Origin: Enoplolaimus lenunculus
Taxonomy: Eukaryota; Nematoda; Enoplea; Enoplida; Thoracostomopsidae
Assembly: GCA_030248215.1 (NCBI GenBank)
Contig: JASANG010001558.1
Span: 1 to 64,000 of the forward strand
Length of the DNA stretch: 64,000 nt
Direction of reading: 5' to 3'
Positions 43,351 to 56,098 of the stretch are shown one piece after another. The position numbers were made by a program, and so were the translations under genes. The notes under the pieces were generated by a model. That model ran no database searches. It was not told where the DNA came from and saw nothing but the letters and a program-made list of their open reading frames with translations. Positions within the stretch are counted from its first letter, which is position 1, and every line of letters starts with the position of its first letter.

Positions 43351-44334
43351 ATTACAACTGATCGATCAACTGGTTTCATTATCATTTACATTTGCTATTA
43401 TTTGAGTATCTGAAATGTTTTCTTATGTGTTGCCCGAAATTTCAGTTTTGTTTCCGATATATGTTGTTAGCCTGTGTTTTTGTTTTTTTTTTTGCCTATT
43501 ATGGAATAATTTATGTATTTGTTGCGCAAGCGGCGGTTTGTGTGTTGGAATGCAAAACAAGCCTGTAGGCATCGTTTGGTCGGCCAGGTGTTACTTTAAC
43601 GGGCGTTACAGTAGATTACGCGCATTACTAACTAAACCTAAGCCTAAGCCTAAACGTTGTAAAAAAATGTGTTCCTAAGCGTAAGCCTGAGCAAAAAAAA
43701 TGTAATATAGAATCTAATCCTACACTTTTATAGATCCACCAGAAACCTGGACGCTCCTTAAAGTAACATGGGCCGTTGGGTCAATGAGGGGGGGGCGGAG
43801 TTTCAACCCTATCTAATAAAAAATTCAAACCCCCCCTTAGAATAGTTTATAGCCCCAATTGTAAGTGACCCTTTCCGCCCCAGCTCCCACCAAACATACT
43901 GAGCTGGGTACGGTTATAAAAGTTTGGGTTCGTAGCTCAATTATCTGCATAATGCATATATATTTGAAAGTCAAACACATTTTTGACAGCTGTTAATATA
44001 TATTGTCGTAGCTCTGATGGCCATTAGACGTTTCAGAAATGTTGTAGTTTTAGTTTCGAAGGTTTTCGATGATTAAATGAAACGTTTGGCCGTCTGTACG
44101 ATTGCAATAGTGTAAGCTTAAGCGTTAGACTAATTTTGTTGCAGGAAAATGCTTATACTACGGTTACTGCCCGCCGTGTTCCGTCGATTGGCCAATATTT
44201 GAATAAACAAAACTATAATTGAAACACTGTTTTCGAGGGGGTCGCAACCAAAACCACTTGTACACTTTTCTGTCACACGGTTAAAAACTAGAGGCCGTAT
44301 TCACAAATGTGTGTATTCACCAGTTGGTGATAGG
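43351..44334. other. No gene; element scraps
   Basis: CCTAAGCC words at 43635-43690, a D-like GC patch at 43785-43920 and a G-like scrap at 44100-44195. None has intact ends. Confidence 0.4.
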
Positions 44335-44713
44335 CAGGGTGCAACCGGAATTACAATTTACCGGAACCGGAATTTGAAAATTTTACCGGAACCGGAACCG
44401 GAAAATGAAAAATGCATTTCACCAAAAATTTCATTTTAATCTTATTTTTTGCTCTATTATTTGTGAAATAACCTTAGTCGAACATAGGTATTTATTTTAT
44501 TTGTTGTAATTTAGATTTTCATCATCGACTGAAGTGAAATCCACCATCAATGGCTTATATTCGGGGTACAAGTGGCTTTCAAAAGAGATTCTTAAAAATT
44601 AGCAAAGTTAAGAAAACGGCCAAATTATAATACCGGAATTTTTAAATCCGGTAAAAATTTACCGGAACCGGAAGGTGAAAAAATGCCGGAACCGGAATTC
44701 CGGTTGCACCCTG
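44335..44713. mobile_element. hAT-A element, well preserved
   Basis: 379 bp, CAGGGTGCAACCGGAATT to CCGGTTGCACCCTG. Perfect 8-bp duplication GTGATAGG. Almost identical to 32832-33204. Confidence 0.95.
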
Positions 44714-44721
44714 GTGATAGG

Positions 44722-45446
44722 TCTTGTAACTTTCGAACCATTGAATGATGAAGTTCAAAATTAAGCACAGTTTTACGCATGTGACGTGCTGTAACTCTTG
44801 TATCAAATTTAAGTTCAACAACAGCAATTAGTTAGGGAGTTTGAAAACGTATTACTAACTGATGATAGTTGCTATGTACATTTGAGAATATGGACCCTCA
44901 TAGTAATCGTACGTCTATTAAGTTTAAGTTATGCCAAAATTGAAAAATTCGCGAAAACTATTGCGAGAAAAGCTGCATAAACATAATTAGGCCACAATGA
45001 CAAACTTTATGTATTGTGGTAATTTGTCTAATCCGTGTCACATGAAGATCCTGCTAGAACGTTCGTTGTCTTTGTAGGTTTAAAATGACTCCGACAGCGC
45101 TGTAATGTTGCTGGCTGGAAACCAGGAATTTTTAGTAGAGACGCAGTGACAGGGGTAGTTTTGCACGCGGTGAAAATTACAAGGGTAACGCCTTTGTTGC
45201 ACCTGCCGCCCCACCCGCCATATTTACGGCCGTTAATGTATTTCCCGCGACGATGTTTTGATTCACTATAGCCAGCATTAGTGTTTCCAGCACGGTTGGA
45301 TGAGATTTGCCGCTAGTGATATGATTTTGGACTCCAAGGAGAGATTTATGTAAATGAATACTTAGATACAATTTCACTTAGTAATACAAGATTACCCCCT
45401 ACCACCCCGACCCATATGCCAGTTAGAAATTTTTGATGAACGTGTA
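44722..45446. other. No recognised feature
   Basis: Unique-looking sequence. A short minus frame at 45177-45377 has no motif. Confidence 0.45.
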
Positions 45447-46135
45447 ACCCCATTTGAATGAAAGTCAATATTCCATTGAACATTATTTGAATGAAAGTCA
45501 ATATTCAATCGAACTTTATTTGAATGAAAGTCATTATTCCACCGGACATTATTTGAATGAAAGTCAATATTCCATCGAACATTATTTGAATGAAACTGAG
45601 TATTTCATCGAACTTTATTTGAATGAAACTCAATATTCCATCGAACTTTATTTGAATGAAACTCAATATTCAATCGAACTTTATTTGAATGAAAGTCATT
45701 ATTCCATCGAACATTATTTGAATGAAAGTCAATATTCCATTGAACATTAATTGAATGAAAGTCAATATTCCATTGAACATTATTTGAATGAAAGTCAATA
45801 TTCCATTGAACATTATTTGAATGAAAGTCAATATTCCATTGAACATTATTTGAATGAAAGTCAATATTCAATTGAACATTATTTGAATGAAAGTCAATAC
45901 TCCATTGAACATTAATTGAATGAAAGTCAATATTCCATTGAACATTATTTGAATGAAAGTCAATATTCCATTGAACATTATTTGAATGAAAGTCAATATT
46001 CAATTGAACATTATTTGAATGAAAGTCAATATTCCATTAAACATTAATTGAATGAAAATCAATATTCCATTGAACATTATTTGAATGAAAGTCAATATTC
46101 AATTGAACATTATTTGAATCAAAGTCAATATTCTG
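45447..46135. repeat. 33-bp minisatellite, ~21 copies
   Basis: Unit TTGAATGAAAGTCAATATTC plus CATTGAACATTAT. The first third carries AACT variants and the rest is more uniform. The period keeps frames open on both strands. Confidence 0.95.
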
Positions 46136-46518
46136 ATGATGTTAATGTGTAGCCATGAATTTCTCTGATTTGACGTTTTTTAAATCGTACTTTAAAGTTT
46201 GTGTTTATTTCTAACGCGCGTGCGCGCACGGTGTTTGTATGCAGCTTTAATTTTCGCATGTATATCATGTGTAATATTTTTGTTTTATATATTAATTGAA
46301 ATCTATTTATCAGCGCCGCAACTCGACATTGCTGGAAGCTTGACTTAGAATGTCGTAGCGTCGCATTTACACCAAAGCCTAAGCCTAAAGCCTGTATTGC
46401 CGGAATAGGGAAGTTTCGCAGAAACTGTGAAAAAAGCGTGTGTAGCCTGCAACTGCGATCGCTAGGCGGACAGCGGTGAGGGTCGCCCCCGTCCGGCGAA
46501 AAGTTTATGTCTCTTGTT
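46136..46518. other. No recognised feature
   Basis: No gene or element supported. Confidence 0.45.
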
Positions 46519-46625
46519 CATGTTGCGACCAGATATCCGGGTCCGGTCTAATATCCGGCAAAAACCGATATCCGTTTCATCCGATTCCGTTATCCGGTAA
46601 ATTAATATGCAATCGTACCCTCCTG
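46519..46625. mobile_element. hAT-B element, 107 bp
   Basis: CATGTTGCGACCAGATATCC to GCAATCGTACCCTCCTG. Flanks CTCTTGTT and CTCTTCTT agree at 7 of 8. Confidence 0.8.
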
Positions 46626-46662
46626 CTCTTCTTGGTCACTTTGCGCCCTTAGTGTAATTTTG

Positions 46663-47070
46663 TTCAACTGCAATTGAGAAGGAATGTGTTCAACTGCAAT
46701 TGAGACGGAATGTCTTCAACTGCAATTGAGACGGAATGTCTTCAACTGCAATTGAGACGGAATGTCTTCAACTGCAATTGAGACGGAATGTCTTCAACTG
46801 CAATTGAGACGGAATGTCTTCAACTGCAATTGAGACGGAATGTCTTCAACTGCAATTGAGACGGAATGTCTTCAACTGCAATTGAGACGGAATGTCTTCA
46901 ACTGCAATTGAGACGGAATGTCTTCAACTGCAATTAAGACGGAATGTCTTCAACTGCAATTGAGACGGAATGTCTTCAACTGCAATTAAGACGGAATGTC
47001 TTCAACTGCAATTGAGATAGAATGTCTACAACTGCAATTGAGACAAAATGTCTTCAACTGCAATTGAGTA
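46663..47070. repeat. 26-bp minisatellite, ~16 copies
   Basis: TTCAACTGCAATTGAGACGG plus AATGTC, very uniform in the middle and diverging at both edges. Confidence 0.95.
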
Positions 47071-48517
47071 GGAATGCTTGGATAATTTTGTTCGCCTTTT
47101 TTGTGGTAAAAATTAGGTTGTGGCGCTGATTGCTTAACAATTGCTAATTTAAATTAACACAAGAAAAATCCAACGCTTTTAAAGGGTTTGAAATTTTAAA
47201 GCATTTCATCATTCATCTGTGACGTATCGAGAAATTTGCGAAATATTGAATGAAAATTTCGCGAGCGAGAAGTCAAACGCAATTTTAGTACTAAATCTTA
47301 ATGCAAAATTTTGGTTTTGATCCGTGTTTGGTGCAACGAGCTCATTTGAGCGAGAATTCAAACGGTGTCTATGAACCGTTTTTGGTATTCAGGAAAAAAA
47401 ATTTGACTAATAAGTGTTTCCTGCCGGACGGTAGTCGTTTAGTGTATATGTCGCAGTTTGTTGCATTGTGCTGCGTACTTATCATACCATCGAGTTTGTT
47501 CGCTTGATGTTCGTTAATCTATTAATATCGTTTGCACTTTTTTTATGTTCCTTAGATCTCAACCTGGGAGGTTTTTTAATTTTTTTTTTCGATATTCGCC
47601 ATCCTAAGATAAAGGATAGGGCCAAAATGGAAGACACCCCTCGTTGGATTCGCTGTAGTTTTTTTAATTGTAGTAGAAGATATGCGTTGTTTTAGATGTG
47701 TTGCTACTGTTTGTATAAATCAATTTTTTACTGTGATTTGTATTGCGATCTCAGTTCGATTGTAAAGTATAGTTTGTAGATGACTGTTCTATTTTTGTGT
47801 ATATGTCGTTGATCAATCTGCTATTGTGAACAAATAGCAGTTTGGCATAGGCCAAATAGCGATTACAAGATGTAGCAAAACAACAGTGATATAAAACCAA
47901 CGCTGATTGGTTAACGATATAGCATCTGTTCAAATAATCAAATGTGATTGATCTATAAGTTCAATAGCAGTTTAGCGTAGGCGAAGCGCAACTACTGGTA
48001 CATGAAATAGCAGATTAGCCCACGTCAATTATTGATTGGCCTGAATAGCAGATTAGACTACGACATATACAGGAGCGTATACATACGGATGCATAGATGT
48101 GATGTATCTCCTCACGAAAATTGTAGATAATCGTGAAAAACGCTATAAAAAGGGTTTATAGTAACTTAGATTCTTATTTCTTAAGGTTATAAACGTTGAT
48201 TTTGCACGAGGTTATACCGTTACCAATCTTAATCTCAGTTTTGACGTTTTAATTCTAATCCTACTTGTTGTGATATATTCCATAAAAATTCTGTATCATT
48301 TGTATGGACAATTGCGGTAATTGATTGTAGTTTAGCTTTACAGAACCAAAAAAAAACTCGTCGCGATTTTGTTCGTAGGACGTCTTTCGCATCCTGTATT
48401 GTATATTCGGGTTTGTTAAACTGTTTCAGATAATGCTAAATCTGAGGAAGTTTTACACTTATCTTAAAGATTTAAGTAGTAAGTCCATCAAGGCAATGAA
48501 GGTGAGTTATGAAGAGT
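47071..48517. other. Unassigned 1.4 kb; one dispersed word
   Basis: AATAGCAGATTAG/AATAGCAGTTT words recur at 47837, 47965, 48008 and 48045 and near 32343. Short frames at 47301-47695 have no family signature. Confidence 0.45.
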
Positions 48518-48583
48518 TCCTGTGACACATTTCCATCTCTCACCATGCTACCGTGTGAGAGACGAAAAATTTGTGTCACAGGA
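48518..48583. repeat. 66-nt hairpin
   Basis: TCCTGTGACACA and TGTGTCACAGGA close a stem whose inner arms ATCTCTCAC and GTGAGAGAC also pair. A G-like scrap (AGTAAGCTTAAGCTCTAGA) follows to 48660. Confidence 0.8.
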
Positions 48584-48660
48584 CTATAATAGAGTAAGCT
48601 TAAGCTCTAGAATAGTTTTTGTTTAGGCTTAGGAATATGCTTTATACTGCTGTAACGCTC

Positions 48661-49089
48661 TTCAAAAAAACATCGGCACCCATCGCTGTGTCAATGAGCT
48701 ATTGTTTCTCTGTTCAGATTCGTGTGAGAATGAGATTTTAAGCGCATACTGTTTTGTTTTTATTGTTTTATTGCATTGTTGTGCTGTATACATTGTCTAA
48801 GACTACAGCGTCGCCAAAGATAATATGTTGTTTCGGGTGTTTAAATTGGTCAATTGTCCATGAACTGTCAAAGTTTATGATTGGTGTATAAAAACGAATT
48901 CGACTGGTTTTCGAAAGCATTTTCATTCGTTGGATTTTAGGTTTTAGGTTGAAATTCAACGAAACATAAATAATCGGCATCCGGAATGGGAGCCGGAACT
49001 TTTGTAAAAAATATAAAATTAAGAATTGGGACTGGAAATGTCGAATCGAGAATTTTTCAGCCAGTATAGCCGAAACGCCGGCTCAGGCG
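48661..49089. other. No recognised feature
   Basis: No gene or element supported. Confidence 0.45.
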
Positions 49090-49172
49090 ATGCCGCCCGT
49101 CGACGAGTGGCCGCCCATTGTCGAGTCGCCGCCCATCGACGAGTCACCGCCCATCGACGAGTCACCGCCCAT
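49090..49172. repeat. 18-bp minisatellite, ~5 copies
   Basis: Units of CGACGAGTCACCGCCCAT. The tryptophan/arginine-rich and valine/histidine-rich frames are artefacts. Confidence 0.9.
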
Positions 49173-49637
49173 CGAACACAAGCGCTTGGGATACAGGGGA
49201 TATGTGTTTGTTGAATTTTTGGAGAAATAAGAAACATGCATTTGTTTAACAGTCTGTATAATACGTTTGTGATTTTTAGAGACGACTAAAAAAATTCAAT
49301 GGCATAACAAAGGGTTGTATCCGTTGGAAGTGAAATCCTCGCTGTACGCTTGAACCGGATGCACATTTATTTACTTGAAAATCAATGATACTGAGTTGAA
49401 GCAAAAGTAGACGGTAGTGTGATTGAACTGTGAACGTTTATAAGAATCGGCTTTATAACCATTTCCGGATGCGATTTTATTTTTGCCAAAAATTGCGAAG
49501 CCAAATATTATTTGAGATAGAATTGTACATATACGTATATGTATGGTTTATGTCGCGTGTTCAATGTGTTTGTTGTCTTTTTACATTGATTTCTGTATTA
49601 TATATATAATATATATAAATATATATAAAATATATAT
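49173..49637. other. No gene; TATATA tract
   Basis: Short TATATAA runs at 49598-49637 precede the M2 copy. Nothing else was seen. Confidence 0.45.
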
Positions 49638-49853
49638 CACTGCAAAAAACGGCGAGTCAAATCGACACTCTGCGAAATAGGCTTTTCTGGATTACACAAA
49701 CTGAGTCAAATTGGACTCCGCCAGAGTCAAGTTCGACTCACTGAGCTACTCGGTTGAGTCGAATTTGACAGTCGAATTTCAGACTCAGTTTGTGTAGTCC
49801 GGAAAAGCGCCTATTTCGGAGAGAGTCAATTTGACTCACCATTTTTCGCAGTG
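49638..49853. mobile_element. M2 MITE, full length
   Basis: 216 bp, CACTGCAAAAAACGGCGAGT to ATTTTTCGCAGTG, inserted in TATA-rich DNA. Confidence 0.8.
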
Positions 49854-51009
49854 ATATATGCGTATGATAAGTTTTATAGAATTTGGGGTATCAAATATTA
49901 AGTTGATCGAGGTTTACTATTTATTTGTAAGTGTGCGAGCGAACAGAGCGGGGCCGAGACTCAAGTTTAATTTTGCCGTTTGATGAATGTTAATTGTTAG
50001 AATTGTGATCTATTGTCGTACCTATACCACGGTAAAGGTATATTTATAACGAAACTGGAGCAATTGCAGAGCAGAGGTATTGGACAACAACAACAACAAC
50101 AACACCTATTGACAAAAGGGCCTATGTTACTTTTAGGGGCGTCCAGGTTTCTGGTGGGTCTATGAAAGAGTAGGTTTAGATTGAGGGATTACATTTTTGC
50201 GCATGCTTAGGCTTAGGCTTAGGAACTCATTTTTGCAACGCGTAGGCTTAGGCTTAGGAATACGCTTAATTTGCTGTTACGCCCGTTAAAGTAAGTAACA
50301 TTGGCCGACAAAAGTGCTTAACGCTGGTTTGTGCTGAAAATTCAGGAGTTTGTTGGTTGTTTATTGTGAAGCTAAAAATTCGTAGTCTAAAACCCGTACA
50401 CTAACAATGTTTTGTAGTTGATATACTTTCAAAAATGGATTTAATGGATTTTGATTTAAAGTTCATTTTAATTTTGTGGTGTTGTAATATATTTGAACGA
50501 AATTTTTGTATTTAAGATTGAAAGCAATTTGCAGCAGTGATTTTAACGAATCATCGTTTAGGCTTTGGCTTAGGCTTTATCAACTACGGCGTCTGTATTA
50601 TAAATTGTAATACTTGATCGCAGTGACTGATTTTGTATTTGAGTCAATTTTTGTAACACATTTTTTGCCTACTTACACGTTTTTCTGCGGAAATTTTTCG
50701 TTATTGTGTATATGTGAGCTACGAAGTATATATACGTATATGTAGATAATGTACTTCTAGTAATTGCTTGAATGTGACTCTAAACTTAAAATTAAATTTG
50801 AAAACTCGTTCGTTCTGTGTTTGATTTTTACTGGGCTGATACGAAGTCCGGCGAAATTTATTAGGTGCAATCGGATACCGAAAACTGACGGAGCCGGAGC
50901 GTGATAATGAATTCAAATCTAATACTAGATTGCATTGAGATATCAGCACATGTACTGAAGAGGTCCCTCCCATAATCCGCGGATATTATTCGTGAAATTG
51001 GGATTTCGG
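49854..51009. other. No gene; short repeats
   Basis: CAACAACAACAACAA at 50087-50106. TTAGGC clusters at 50205-50265 with no intact G ends. Otherwise unassigned. Confidence 0.45.
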
Positions 51010-51535
51010 GAAATTCGGATATTACCCGGGAAATTGGGATTTTGGGCGCAGAGTTTTTCGCTCGGGATTTTGGGCGCAGCGTTTTTCGCTCGGGATTTTG
51101 GGCGCAGCGTTCTTCGCTCGGTATTTTGGGAAATTGGGAGTTTGAGAAATTGAGATTTTGGGAAATTGGGATTTTGGGCGCAGCGTTTTTTGCTCGGGAT
51201 TTTGGGCGCAGCGTTTTTTGCTTGGGATTTTGGGAAATTGGGGTTTTGGGCGCAGCGTTTTTTGCTCGAGATTTTGGGAGATTGGGATTTTAGGAAATTG
51301 GGATAGTACCCGGGAAATTGGGATTTTGGGTGCAGCGTTTTTTGCTCGGGATTTTGGGAAATTGGGATTTTGGGAAATTGTGATTTTGGGAAATAGGAAT
51401 ATTACAAGGGAAATTGGGTTTTGGGCGCAGCGTTTTTCGCTCGGGATTTTGGAAATTGGGATTCTGAGAAGTTAGGATATAACCCGGGAAATTGGGGTTT
51501 TGGGCGCAGCCTTTTCGCTTGGCATACTTAGAATT
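51010..51535. repeat. GGGATTTTGGGAAATTG degenerate array
   Basis: Two words alternate irregularly: GGGATTTTGGGAAATT and GGGCGCAGCGTTTTTCGCTC. Higher-order arrangement is uneven. Confidence 0.9.
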
Positions 51536-51544
51536 TTGGAACAA

Positions 51545-52257
51545 TAAAATTTCGGTAACCCCTCACTTAACGGGTCGAGTGAAATTGTTCGTTTGTACTA
51601 TTTAACACTTGTTTGCCGTGTTTTCATATAATTTAAATGGTATGTTGAGTTTTCCCGTTGAAAAATTAGGTCACCCTTCGGAAACCAAATCCCGGCAACG
51701 CCCCTTTTCAGAATGCACTATTTGTGGTATAATTTTGAGAATACACAATAGTGTTTAATATAAATTTCAATATAGACGTAAATTGCCTAGTAGGGGCGTT
51801 GGAGGGGCACAACACCTTTGAGAACACAATAAACAACTTCCCTAGATAAAACCTTCCATCCTCCACATAGACTCCTTAAATTACGTTCTCAGGGGGCTGC
51901 GGTCCCCTAAACCCCCCGCAATTTTAAGGAACCCTAAGCAGGATGGGGGACTCGCGCCCCCCAAACCCCCGCACAAAGCGGTTCTCACACTTAAGTTACA
52001 CAGACACATTCAAAAAATTTTGCTCAATGAATTGCTTTGCGCGGGGGTTTGGGGGTCGACAGCCCGTTGAAAACGCAATTAAAGAAAATGTTTTTATGCG
52101 AGCAAGTTTCTCAAGTGCAGGAGAATCAATTGTGCCAATTTGGCTACAAAGGGGCAAAGCCTTCTTGCATCCGTTTGGCTATGGTTCCGTCAAGCCTACG
52201 CCCCAACCTAAGTATACACCTTAACTTTTTCTAGGATATTGGATTTCACAAGGAAAA
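51545..52257. other. GC-patch repeat between two array segments
   Basis: CCCCTAAACCCCCCGCA and GGGGGTTTGGGGGTCGACAG flank 51890-52065 as an imperfect inverted pair. A similar pair occurs near 59400-59465. It may be a MITE that split the array. Confidence 0.45.
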
Positions 52258-52411
52258 TTGGCAAATGACCCGTGATACTGCTAGTTGGAAAATTGTGATA
52301 CTCGGTAAATTGGGTATTACCCGGGAGATTGCGATTTTGGGAAAATGGGATATTACCGGAGAAATTAGGATTGTGGGAAATTGCGATATTACCCGGGAAA
52401 TTAGGAGGAAC
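52258..52411. repeat. Continuation of the GGGAAATTG array
   Basis: ATTACCCGGGA and GATTTTGGGAAA words, as in 51010-51535. Confidence 0.8.
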
Positions 52412-52689
52412 CTGTTCTATACATGGGCCCAGATATCAGAACGTAGCTTACAATTCTTTCTTCCGTGGCTTAAAGTACTCGAAGTGTTTTACGCGTTTAA
52501 CCCTCAATGGCCCACCTGTTTACATATGTAGACATGGAATGTTTATGTGAACATTAAAGTATACCCATGAGTGAAACAACCCATTAAACTCATGTTTAAT
52601 GTTTTATCTGATGTTATCTTTGCTATGTGATGAGAAAAATATCCTTCGACTTAATCAACCTACCCGGAAACTAATGCAGTAGGTGGAAA

Positions 52690-52926
52690 TATATGATAAA
52701 TTATGGAGTATGGCACGAATTGAAAATTTCGGCAATATACGCCGGACAACTTTAGAGAAATAAGTTAGAATAATGTTTCAATTTTTCTTAAATTTTCAAT
52801 TGAGAGAAATTTTCACTACCGAAAATACCGGAAAATTCCGGTGAAAAAATACCGGATTTATTACCGGAACCAGATAGTAAAAATACCGGATATTCTTGCC
52901 GGAACCTGAATTCCGGTTGTACCCTG
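52690..52926 (-). mobile_element. hAT-A element, one end
   Basis: Ends CCGGTTGTACCCTG. The interior is the complement of 4898-5130. The other end was not found. Confidence 0.65.
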
Positions 52927-53254
52927 GTGTCTACATGTGTAGACATTGCAAAAACGCCATTTATATAATGTCTCACACGTTAACGCGTCGCTTCGCACAC
53001 GCAACGTCCTACAATATAGTTAGCTGCGCGGATTATGCAACTTTTGCGTGGACAGTGTAGTGGACATTTTTATACCGTCAATATTTACCTTGACTGCCCC
53101 ACTCAACTGCACAATAGGTATCGAATGTCTGGTGTATATATATAATTTGCTTATAAAATTATTATTTTTCGCCAAATTTGAGGTTTCTTCATAATTTAGT
53201 TTTTTTTCCTCGAAAATTTCGATTTCACACCAAAATTTGAATTTCGACCCCAAA

Positions 53255-53815
53255 ATGATCATTTTCACGCCAAAATTTGATTTTGCCGCTAAAATTTAAA
53301 TTCTCCCACTAGTTTGTGGGTTCCCGCTAAAATTTGAATGTTCTCGCCAAAATTTTAATTCCCCACCAAAATTTAAATTCTGCCGCCAAAATTTGAATGT
53401 ATCCCGCCAAAAATTGAATGTTCCCGCTAAAATTTGAATTTCCCCACCAAAATTTAAATTCTCCCGCCAAAATTTGAATTTCACGCCAAAATTTAAATTC
53501 TCCCGCCAAAATCTGAATATTCATGCCGAAAATTTGAATGTTCCCACCAAAATTTAAATTTTCCCGCCAAAATTTGAATTTCACACAAAAACTCAAATTG
53601 CCCCGCCAAAATTTGCATTTTTCCGCATAAATTGGTATTTACCGCCAAAATTTAAATTCTCCCACCAAAATTTAAATTTTTCGGCGAAAATTTAAATTTC
53701 CCACAAAAACTTGATTTTACCGCTAAAATTTGAATTTCCCGCCAAAATTTGAATTTCTTTCAAAAATTTAAATTCTCCCGCCCAAAATTCGAATTTTCTC
53801 GCCAAAATTGTTATT
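53255..53815. repeat. CGCCAAAATTTGAATTTCC degenerate array
   Basis: About 25 imperfect units near 20 bp with variable linkers (CCCG, CACG). F/W/K/N-rich minus frames are artefacts. Confidence 0.9.
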
Positions 53816-54071
53816 TCCCACCTAATTTTAGATCACCATCACAGTTTCAATTTTCTGTAAAATTAGAAAAGTCCGTACACTGTTCGCGGATTATGAATTT
53901 GTCCGCTACACCGTTGCCGAAAACGCCTAAATGTCCATTAATTTGTGTCGCAAGTGATGCGACGAAAATTGCTTTTTATAAACGGTATGGACATGTATAC
54001 TGACTGTTCAGAACGGTAGGGTCGTTGTATGTGCAAAGCGCACGCATTATAACGTGTGAGTGACATAAGAG

Positions 54072-54345
54072 ATGATATGCATTTACACACAAATACTTTG
54101 GCTTTGTATACGTTTACATTTGTATTCTATACATAAACATCTGGGATTCTGTGGCTAAACATCTGGGATTCTGTAGCTCAGCGTAGTATAGCACTGATTT
54201 TTACCTGTCTACATGTGTAGGCATTGCTAAAACGCCATTTATATAAGAGATGTTATGCACACAAATACTTCTGCCTTATATACGCTTATATTTTGTTTGC
54301 TATACATAAACATCTGGAATACTGTAGCTCAGCGTAGTATAGCAC
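54072..54345. repeat. Direct repeat inside the piggyBac element
   Basis: ATACATAAACATCTGG and GTAGCTCAGCGTAGTATAGC occur in both 54072-54190 and 54247-54345, preceded by ACACAAATACTT in each. Confidence 0.85.
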
Positions 54346-54617
54346 AGATTTGTAAGGTAATGGTGATGATCCTTGTTGAACCGGTGACATTGGAAAATAG
54401 CAGAAAACGAAGCCGGAGAATACGATCTAAACCACTTTAATCCGTCCAATGACGGGAAACTGGACATAAAATAGCCAGAATGTAGTGAAAAAACATCAAG
54501 TATTTCCCTGGCTACTGCTTGGATGGTGCCTGCCAGTACGTGCCCGTTCATAGTTGAGTAAAAACATGTCACTGTGTTCCGCACTATTCGCTAAAAATAC
54601 CAGCTGGTAATTTACAG

Positions 54618-54800
54618 GTGAGCAATATCGGAAAGCGAATAAAGCAAGCAAGGGAAAACGAACATATCGCTCGATACAAAAGTCGCAACAAAATGTTTAT
54701 GAATCGATATTTTGCCTCACCTATTAATCTTGCTGTTGAGTTGCTCACTATGGGACTAACATGTACTGGGCCAATTACCACAGATTGTTTTGATGTGTAA
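54618..54800 (+). pseudogene. piggyBac transposase fragment
   Basis: The plus frame (open from 54558) contains MFMNRYFASP followed by LAVELLTMGLTCTG. This fits the family's (F/Y)xDxx(F/Y)(F/Y)(T/A)S...LxxxLLxxGxxxxGT block, where the D is a catalytic DDE residue. Here it reads N, so this copy would be catalytically dead. No further catalytic blocks were joined to it. It has the right strand and lies mid-element, as expected for a transposase. It rests on one motif and is not certain. Confidence 0.5.
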
Positions 54801-55219
54801 CCGTTAAGAAAGACGATATGCAGTCAAGTGGTTACCTGCGCTCGATTTCTCGAGGATCTCAAAATTGTATTTTGGCATCATTTATAGTCCCAAACAAATG
54901 CGACTGTTTCATTTCTGAGTTTGTAGTTGGTACACACTAGAAAAGCGTGTGAAACCAGGAAATCAAAAAACCTGCAATAAGTCTCATTTCTGGACGACTA
55001 CAAGAAAGGTATGAATGTAATGCATTGAACACTTTTACTCTGAATTGAAAACAAATATCTGGGCCTACTTATGTATTTTCTTCAACATGATGTATATATA
55101 TGCGTTAATAATACCTACAACATAGGCATATCATTTCTAAAGCAGCCTTTCGAACAACTTACACTGTATAATACAGCATTCCGCTACTACAGCGACAAAC
55201 TACATCCCGAACGCATTTG

Positions 55220-55468
55220 AACAAGTTGTTAAAGTGCCCCTAACCGGGCCATAGAAAAAGATATGTTTTGAAAATATATTTGATGTGTAACGTGTAAAGT
55301 TTAGAAACAAGGGACTCGAACAAATTTTGAAAGTTAAATTCATGTACTACCTTTTTTTCACAAAAATCGGGCTTATTTTCCAGGACAGCATATTTCAGAT
55401 TGCCAAAAAAGTTTTGGCGGTCACAAGCAAGCTGTGATGTGTCACACAGAAACATATTCACAGCTTTG
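55220..55468 (-). repeat. Left arm of a perfect 249-bp inverted repeat
   Basis: Identical by eye to the complement of 56099-56347. The outer end reads AACAAGTTGTTAAAGTGCCC. Each arm has an 80-residue open frame (CDTSQLACDRQNFFG...), present twice only because the arms are copies. No family was recognised. Confidence 0.9.
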
Positions 55469-56098
55469 TTTGATAGTTTCATAATTTTCTGAATTACCCG
55501 TTATCGCAAAAAAATGACTCATGGGGATAGACGCTTTGAACATGCGATGTGGAGATGTGATTTTCATCTTATTCAAGCACCATGAAACAAATGTTTACTA
55601 TTTACTACTACTGGCACTAATAAGTGCCATTATTCACGGCACAAATTTCTAACCCTGTGTGGATTTTATACAAAAATGATAATTTACAAACATAGATGGC
55701 AGTATGAAGCTTTATAACCAACTTTAGTTTTATCGAAATCTTAACCTTTGTTTTTGAGTGGCCCATTGTTCATAGCACAGTATAATGCGACGTCAGCCTT
55801 CGTCTCCGGCATAAAATCGACCTCTCCGACTAAGGCAAATTTTGGTTCAACTCTGACTCCGGTATTTTAACCTACGGTTGCTTCCTGGTTCATGCTGTAA
55901 ACAAATGCTAAATTACGCAAAATTATAAACGAATATATAAAGTTTCAGAAAATATTGCACTTTGCCAGTACAATTCAGGTACGCAGACTTCTCAAGGGTT
56001 CTTCAAAATTTTATCATGAAATAAAGCGATTACATTGTCAAATTTCTTTTTAACCGAAGGAAAACATCAAATGTAATGCTGTTTGATTTATGGCCGCC
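55469..56098. other. 630-bp spacer between the inverted arms
   Basis: Unique-looking sequence. No recognised gene. Confidence 0.6.

Noticed and set aside
45447-47070. Regularly spaced repeats suggesting a CRISPR array
   Set aside because: Units are contiguous without unique spacers, and the host is an animal.
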